Assembly: GCA_002353885.1 (NCBI GenBank)
Contig: DEKO01000210.1
Location: forward strand, 7,917-21,309
Reading direction: 5' to 3'
Source of the DNA: Porphyromonadaceae bacterium UBA2720
GTDB taxonomy: Bacteria > Bacteroidota > Bacteroidia > Bacteroidales > Muribaculaceae
Length of the DNA: 13,393 bases
Positions within the stretch are counted from its first letter, which is position 1. Each line of letters begins with the position of its first letter. The notes beneath the pieces were generated by a model. It ran no database searches. It was not told the origin of the DNA and worked only from the letters and a program-made list of their open reading frames with translations. Positions 9,398 to 13,393 of the stretch are shown here, one piece after another. The translations under genes and the position numbers were made by a program.

Positions 9398-9438
9398 TTC
9401 TAAACAATTCTGAATTATTGTTGATAAATCAAAATTAT

Positions 9439-9471
9439 TTTGTCTATTCCCAGATTTGTTCCTTAATTTTG
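9439..9471 (+). promoter_or_regulatory. Bacteroidota-type promoter for lysA
   Basis: TTTG (9439-9442) and TAATTTTG (9464-9471) match the -33 and -7 boxes TTTG and TAnnTTTG at all fixed positions, with a 21-bp spacer. A transcript would start near 9477, leaving an untranslated leader of about 20 bases before the lysA ATG at 9499. That is too short for a lysine riboswitch. Confidence 0.7.
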
Positions 9472-9498
9472 CCAAATTAATGAACACAATCTATAAAA

Positions 9499-10662
9499 AT
9501 GGGAAATAGACCAAATCATCGTTTGCCGATTCAAGCCTTGCAGGTGCAGCGTACACCTTTTTATTATTATGACATGCAGCTGCTGCGCGACACACTCCAG
9601 CACATCAAGAGGCTAGCCGAAGACAAGCATTACGCCATACACTATGCAGTCAAGGCCAATGGCAATCCACGCATCATGGATGAAATCTTCCAGGCCGGCT
9701 TGGGTGCAGACCTGGTGAGTGGGGGAGAAATCAAGGCCGCGCTGGCTGAAGGCTGCTCTCCACAGCAGATGACTTACTCGGGTGTAGGTAAGACCGATTG
9801 GGAAATCCGTCTTGGACTGGACAATGAAATTGGATGCTTCAATGTCGAGTCGGTGCCTGAGATGATGGTGATCAACCAACTGGCTATGGAGATGGACAAG
9901 ACCGCGCACATAGCCATCCGCGTCAACCCCGATATCGATGCGCACACCCATCGCTACATCACCACTGGTACGGCCCACAACAAGTTCGGCATCAGCATTG
10001 AGGACCTTAATCAGGTCATCAGTTTGGCTCTAACTTTGCCCCATATTCACCTGCGTGGACTGCACTTCCACATCGGGTCGCAAATCACCGATATGCAACC
10101 CTATGTCATGCTCTGTGATACCATTAACGGTCTATTACGAGACTACGAGCAGCGGGGTGTCACATTCCAGATGATCAATGTAGGAGGCGGACTGGGTGTG
10201 GACTATGATGACCCCGATAACCACAATATGGCTGACTTCGACCGGTATTTCGGCACGTTCAGTCAGCATCTACAGCTGCGGCAAGGGCAGGTGCTCCACT
10301 TCGAGCTCGGTCGTAGCATCGTCGCTCAGTGCGGCTCGCTCATCAGTCGTGTGCTGTATGTCAAGCAGGGACGAGGGCGACAGTTTGCCATCCTTGATGC
10401 CGGTATGTCCGACCTCATCAGGCCGGCACTTTATCAAGCTACACACCAGGTGCAAAACCTCACCTCGACCAGCGACCGATTGGAGCGGTACGATGTGGTC
10501 GGTCCCGTCTGCGAGAGCAGCGACACCTTTGCCAGCGACTGCATGTTGCCGACCACTCAGCGTGGCGACCTCATCGCCATCCGTTCAGCTGGTGCTTATG
10601 GCGAGTCGATGGCCTCGGCCTATAACATGCGCTCACTGCCTCCAGCAGTATTTAGCCTTTAG
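9499..10662 (+). CDS. lysA: Diaminopimelate decarboxylase
   Basis: A 387-residue, fold-type III PLP enzyme that decarboxylates meso-diaminopimelate to L-lysine, the last step of lysine synthesis. The PLP-binding lysine is K52 in HYAVKANGNP. HFHIGSQ (189-195), GGGLG (229-233) and ELGRSIVA (269-276) shape the barrel's cofactor site. C338 and E339 in GPVCESSD come from the second domain and complete the active site of the partner subunit. Y375 in SAYNMR fits the conserved cofactor/substrate tyrosine. The ELGR motif has Leu where many families have Pro (EPGR); I believe this is common in Bacteroidota, so I do not read it as damage. Length is slightly short but complete. The start ATG at 9499 fits the promoter just upstream. 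The gene is not next to lysC here and appears to be transcribed alone. Confidence 0.95.
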   Translation: MGNRPNHRLPIQALQVQRTPFYYYDMQLLRDTLQHIKRLAEDKHYAIHYAVKANGNPRIMDEIFQAGLGADLVSGGEIKAALAEGCSPQQMTYSGVGKTDWEIRLGLDNEIGCFNVESVPEMMVINQLAMEMDKTAHIAIRVNPDIDAHTHRYITTGTAHNKFGISIEDLNQVISLALTLPHIHLRGLHFHIGSQITDMQPYVMLCDTINGLLRDYEQRGVTFQMINVGGGLGVDYDDPDNHNMADFDRYFGTFSQHLQLRQGQVLHFELGRSIVAQCGSLISRVLYVKQGRGRQFAILDAGMSDLIRPALYQATHQVQNLTSTSDRLERYDVVGPVCESSDTFASDCMLPTTQRGDLIAIRSAGAYGESMASAYNMRSLPPAVFSL

Positions 10663-10665
10663 ACT

Positions 10666-10812
10666 TTAGTTGTTATTCATCCAGATGCTATCGTCACCAA
10701 TGGGTGATGAGGCTTGCTGTGTGTGCTGCCGGGCCGATTGGAGGCTTATGGTTGTCAGGCCGTTGTCTCTCTGCAACTCTTGAAATTCGGCACACGATGG
10801 CTCAAACGAAGT
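10666..10812 (-). pseudogene. Possible remnant of a coding region between lysA and nrdJ (low confidence)
   Basis: On the minus strand there is an open stretch of 48 codons ending at a TAA (complement of 10666-10668), giving a polar peptide ending in SPIGDDSIWMNNN. The stretch is more GC-rich and coding-like than the AT-rich bases at 10880-11075, but its only ATG is four codons from the end and a stop lies just upstream (10813-10815). I do not recognise the peptide. It could be the tail of a decayed gene, or simply chance. Confidence 0.2.
10694..10707 (+). terminator. Small hairpin downstream of lysA
   Basis: TCACC (10694-10698) pairs with GGTGA (10703-10707) around AATG, 32 bp after the lysA stop. 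The stem is only 5 bp and no T-run follows, so an intrinsic terminator is only weakly supported. Confidence 0.2.
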
Positions 10813-10886
10813 TTAGAATGAGTATAAACTGCGGCTGATGGGCAATATGTTTGTTTATCAAGCGTTAACGGATTGTCGGTTTGATG

Positions 10887-10901
10887 TTTTGGAAAACTTT
10901 T
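10887..10901 (+). repeat. 15-bp direct repeat, copy 1, upstream of nrdJ
   Basis: TTTTGGAAAACTTTT occurs here and again at 10951-10965, an exact match of 15 bases with starts 64 bp apart (about six DNA turns). The paired, phased layout upstream of a promoter suggests binding sites for a regulator of ribonucleotide reductase. It does not look like the NrdR box, which I recall as a palindrome around TATATA-type bases. Confidence 0.6.
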
Positions 10902-10950
10902 TGCAGTTGATAAATCTTTAATACTTTGAATGCTAGAGTGTTATAAAATA

Positions 10951-10965
10951 TTTTGGAAAACTTTT
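10951..10965 (+). repeat. 15-bp direct repeat, copy 2, upstream of nrdJ
   Basis: Exact second copy of the TTTTGGAAAACTTTT unit. Its AAAACTTTT part also forms the left arm of an inverted repeat that reaches the -33 box of the nrdJ promoter, so this copy could be the one nearest to RNA polymerase. Confidence 0.6.
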
Positions 10966-10986
10966 AATTTTTCACCTAAAAGTTTT
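10957..10986 (+). repeat. 10-bp inverted repeat overlapping the nrdJ -33 box, possible operator
   Basis: AAAACTTTTA (10957-10966) and TAAAAGTTTT (10977-10986) are exact reverse complements with a 10-base spacer. The right arm covers three of the four bases of the TTTG at 10984-10987. A protein bound here would compete with or contact RNA polymerase. It lies upstream of the predicted transcript start, so it would act as DNA and not as an RNA hairpin of the nrdJ message. Confidence 0.45.
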
Positions 10987-11014
10987 GTTGTCTGAACTTT
11001 TATATCTAAATTTG
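10984..11014 (+). promoter_or_regulatory. Bacteroidota-type promoter for the class II ribonucleotide reductase gene
   Basis: TTTG (10984-10987) and TAAATTTG (11007-11014) match both Bacteroidota promoter boxes, with a 19-bp spacer. The transcript would start near 11020, giving an A-rich leader of about 55 bases before the GTG at 11076. No cobalamin riboswitch motif is visible in that short leader. Confidence 0.75.
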
Positions 11015-11075
11015 CAAGCGATTTCGCCATTTGGCTAAACAAGTACACAACCATAACATACAATCAATCAGAAAA

Positions 11076-13393
11076 GTGGACAACAAGACTACTTACACTT
11101 ATCAAGAGGTGTATGACGCTACACTCAAGTACTTTGAGGGAGACGAGCTCGCAGCTCGCGTCTGGGCCAGCAAGTATGCGCTGAAAGACTCGTATGGAAA
11201 CATCTACGAGCTCACGCCCGACGACATGCACCACCGCATCGCGAGCGAGATTGCTCGCATCGAGAAGAAGTATCCCAACCCCATGAGCGAGGACAAAATC
11301 TTTGAACTCATGCGACACTTCCGCTACATTGTTCCGCAGGGTAGCCCCATGGCCGGCATCGGCAACAACTTCCAGGTGGGCTCGCTCAGCAACTGTTTTG
11401 TCATCGGCCTTGATGGTGAACCTGATTCCTACGGAGGCATCATCAAGATTGACGAGGAGCAGGTGCAGCTCATGAAGCGTCGTGGTGGGGTAGGGCACGA
11501 TCTGTCGCACATCCGTCCCAAAGGTTCGCCTGTCAAGAACTCGGCGTTGACCTCCACCGGACTGGTGCCCTTCATGGAGCGTTACAGCAACTCGACCCGC
11601 GAAGTGGCCCAGGATGGTCGCCGCGGTGCCCTGATGCTCACCGTCAGCATCAAGCATCCCGACAGCGAGTCGTTCATCGACGCCAAACTCACCGAGGGCA
11701 AGGTGACCGGCGCCAACGTCAGTGTTCGCATCGATGATGCCTTCATGCAGGCAGCAGTTGATGGCACCGAGTATACGCAGAAGTACCCCATCGACAGCGA
11801 CGAACCCCTCTACGAGAAGAAGATTGACGCCCGCAAGCTATGGAACAAGATTGTGCACAATGCATGGAAGAGCGCCGAGCCTGGCGTGCTCTTCTGGGAC
11901 ACCATCACCCGTGAGGCTGTGCCCGACTGCTATGCCGACCTGGGCTTCCGCACCATCTCGACGAACCCCTGTGGCGAGATTCCACTCTGCCCCTACGACA
12001 GTTGCCGCCTCATCGCCGTCAATCTCTACAGCTACGTACGCAATCCGTTCACCAAGGATGCCAGTTTCGACTATGACCTCTTCCGCGAGCACATCGCCGT
12101 GGCACAGCGCATGATGGACGACATCATCGACCTGGAGATGGAGAAAATCGAGACCATCATCGCCAAGATTGCAACCGACCCCGAGACCGACGAGGTCAAG
12201 CAGACTGAGTTGAACCTGTGGAAGAAGATTCGCAGCAAGACCCTCAAGGGACGCCGCACTGGTGTGGGAACCACAGCCGAGGGCGACATGATTGCAGCCA
12301 TGGGGTTGCGCTATGGCACACCCGAGGCCACTGAGTTCTCTGTCAATGTCCACAAGACACTGGCTCTGGCTGCCTACCGTTCGTCGGTGGTCATGGCCAA
12401 GGAGCGCGGAGCATTTGAGATCTACGATGCCAAGCGCGAGGAGAACAACCCCTACATCGCTCGCATCCGTGAGGCCGATCCTGAGCTTTATGACCTCATG
12501 GTCAAGTACGGCCGTCGCAACATCGCTTGCTTGACGATTGCGCCCACGGGCACAACCAGCATCCTCACACAGACCACCAGCGGCATCGAGCCCGTGTTCC
12601 TGCCCGTCTATAAGCGCCGCCGCAAGGTCAACCCCAGCGACAAGGACGTGCATGTCGACCTGATCGACGAGAACGGCGACTCGTTCGAGGAGTTTATCGT
12701 CTATCACCCCAAGTTCATCACTTGGATGAACACCGAGGGCATTGAGGTGCGTCGTGACTACACCCAGGAGCAGCTCAACGACATCGTGGCACGCTCGCCT
12801 TATTACAAAGCAACGAGCAACGACGTCGACTGGGTGGCCAAGGTCAAGATGCAGGGTGATGTCCAGAAGTGGGTCGACCACTCAATCAGTGTCACCATCA
12901 ACCTGCCCAACGACATCAGCGAGGAGATGGTGGGCAAGCTCTATGTCGAGGCATGGCGCAGCGGCTGCAAGGGCTGCACCGTCTATCGCGACGGCTCGCG
13001 CACAGGCGTGCTCGTCTCGCTCAGCGACAGTGACAAAAAGAAGGAGAAAGCCAAGCAGGCACACTACATGGCCGAGGAGGAGCACATCCTCAAGCGTCCC
13101 AAGGAACTGGAGGCCGACGTTGTCCGTTTCCAGAACAACAAGGAGAAATGGGTGGCATTCGTGGGACTTCTGAATGGTTACCCGTATGAGATATTTACCG
13201 GTCTTCAGGATGATGAAGAAGGAATCGTGCTCCCCAAGACCGTTGTGGAGGGAAAGATTATTAAAAACACCAGCGAAGAAGGTCGCAGCCGTTATGACTT
13301 CCAGTTTGAAAACAAGCGTGGCTATAAGACAACGGTGGAAGGTCTGAGTGAGAAATTCAATCCGGAATATTGGAACTATGCCAAGCTGATTTC
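11076..13393 (+). CDS. nrdJ: Adenosylcobalamin-dependent (class II) ribonucleoside-diphosphate reductase, partial at 3' end
   Basis: The frame is open from GTG 11076 to the window end (772 codons, no stop), so the gene is cut by the window; relatives are roughly 850 residues, leaving the C-terminal tail missing. The enzyme reduces ribonucleotides to deoxyribonucleotides using B12, without oxygen dependence. Active-site residues are visible: C107 in SLSNCFVIG, then N297, C299 and E301 in TNPCGEIPL, where C299 should carry the thiyl radical. RRGGVGHDLS (135-144) and APTGTTS, further on, are also typical. C631 and C634 lie in GCKGCTVYRDGSR. GTG is chosen because no in-frame ATG lies between the upstream stop (11007-11009) and the conserved N-terminus, and the resulting start VDNKTTYTY fits Bacteroidota homologues as I recall them. 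It has its own promoter and possible operator upstream. No N-terminal ATP-cone is evident. Confidence 0.95.
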   Translation, partial: MDNKTTYTYQEVYDATLKYFEGDELAARVWASKYALKDSYGNIYELTPDDMHHRIASEIARIEKKYPNPMSEDKIFELMRHFRYIVPQGSPMAGIGNNFQVGSLSNCFVIGLDGEPDSYGGIIKIDEEQVQLMKRRGGVGHDLSHIRPKGSPVKNSALTSTGLVPFMERYSNSTREVAQDGRRGALMLTVSIKHPDSESFIDAKLTEGKVTGANVSVRIDDAFMQAAVDGTEYTQKYPIDSDEPLYEKKIDARKLWNKIVHNAWKSAEPGVLFWDTITREAVPDCYADLGFRTISTNPCGEIPLCPYDSCRLIAVNLYSYVRNPFTKDASFDYDLFREHIAVAQRMMDDIIDLEMEKIETIIAKIATDPETDEVKQTELNLWKKIRSKTLKGRRTGVGTTAEGDMIAAMGLRYGTPEATEFSVNVHKTLALAAYRSSVVMAKERGAFEIYDAKREENNPYIARIREADPELYDLMVKYGRRNIACLTIAPTGTTSILTQTTSGIEPVFLPVYKRRRKVNPSDKDVHVDLIDENGDSFEEFIVYHPKFITWMNTEGIEVRRDYTQEQLNDIVARSPYYKATSNDVDWVAKVKMQGDVQKWVDHSISVTINLPNDISEEMVGKLYVEAWRSGCKGCTVYRDGSRTGVLVSLSDSDKKKEKAKQAHYMAEEEHILKRPKELEADVVRFQNNKEKWVAFVGLLNGYPYEIFTGLQDDEEGIVLPKTVVEGKIIKNTSEEGRSRYDFQFENKRGYKTTVEGLSEKFNPEYWNYAKLI

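Noticed and set aside
9480..9509. A 9-codon frame (MNTIYKNGK) overlapping the lysA start, as a possible leader peptide
   Set aside because: Its ATG would sit only a few bases from the predicted transcript start, it has no run of lysine codons suited to attenuation, and no attenuator hairpins surround it.
9757..10662. lysA as a damaged gene because of ELGR in place of EPGR
   Set aside because: All catalytic residues (K52, C338, E339, Y375) are in place, the frame is intact, and I believe ELGR is usual in Bacteroidota.
10863..10870. The 8-bp palindrome CGTTAACG
   Set aside because: A single short palindrome of this size is expected by chance and has no second copy in the gap.
10663..11075. 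A cobalamin riboswitch ahead of the B12-dependent reductase
   Set aside because: I looked for a B12-box-like segment and its GC-rich arms. None is visible, and the predicted leader after the promoter is only about 55 bases.
11838..12881. A 347-codon open frame on the minus strand opposite nrdJ
   Set aside because: It lies wholly opposite a clearly conserved ribonucleotide reductase sequence. Its translation is low-complexity Val/Leu/Asp/His-rich, as expected from the complement of this codon usage, with no recognisable domain.

Overview
The window reads as a piece of a Bacteroidota chromosome, most likely order Bacteroidales (Prevotella/Muribaculaceae-like). The grounds are a TamB protein with the Bacteroidota-style C-terminus, a DUF4421 protein, a Bacteroides-type class II ribonucleotide reductase, and two intergenic matches to the Bacteroidota promoter pattern TTTG-N19-21-TAnnTTTG. 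All supported genes lie on the + strand. I see no rRNA, tRNA, insertion sequence, CRISPR array or phage gene.

Layout. 1-294 is the 3' end of glutamine-dependent NAD+ synthetase (nadE). After an 85-bp gap comes a tight cluster: tamB (380-4924), a DUF4421 outer-membrane-type protein (4921-6012), a UvrD/Rep-family helicase carrying an internal DnaQ-like exonuclease domain (6009-8585), and, after 29 bp, a secreted M48 metalloprotease (8615-9397). The first three genes are joined by two ATGA stop/start overlaps, so they are probably translationally coupled and the four genes probably share a transcript. lysA (9499-10662) follows behind its own promoter. A 413-bp intergenic region then precedes a GTG-started adenosylcobalamin-dependent ribonucleotide reductase (11076 to the window end, truncated there).

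How the genes relate. TamB, the DUF4421 protein and the M48 protease all point to the cell envelope: lipid or protein traffic to the outer membrane, a likely beta-barrel, and periplasmic protein quality control. The helicase-exonuclease is a DNA-processing enzyme sitting inside this envelope cluster. nadE, lysA and nrdJ are housekeeping metabolic genes (NAD, lysine/cell-wall diaminopimelate, deoxynucleotides).

Points most worth a second look are the helicase with a complete DEDDh exonuclease set between helicase motifs IV and V, where related enzymes carry the 2B subdomain; a 15-bp perfect direct repeat plus a 10-bp inverted repeat just upstream of and touching the nrdJ promoter; and the TamB-DUF4421 coupling. 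I do not see clear evidence of an entirely new multi-gene system. The helicase-exonuclease is the best candidate for undescribed biochemistry.
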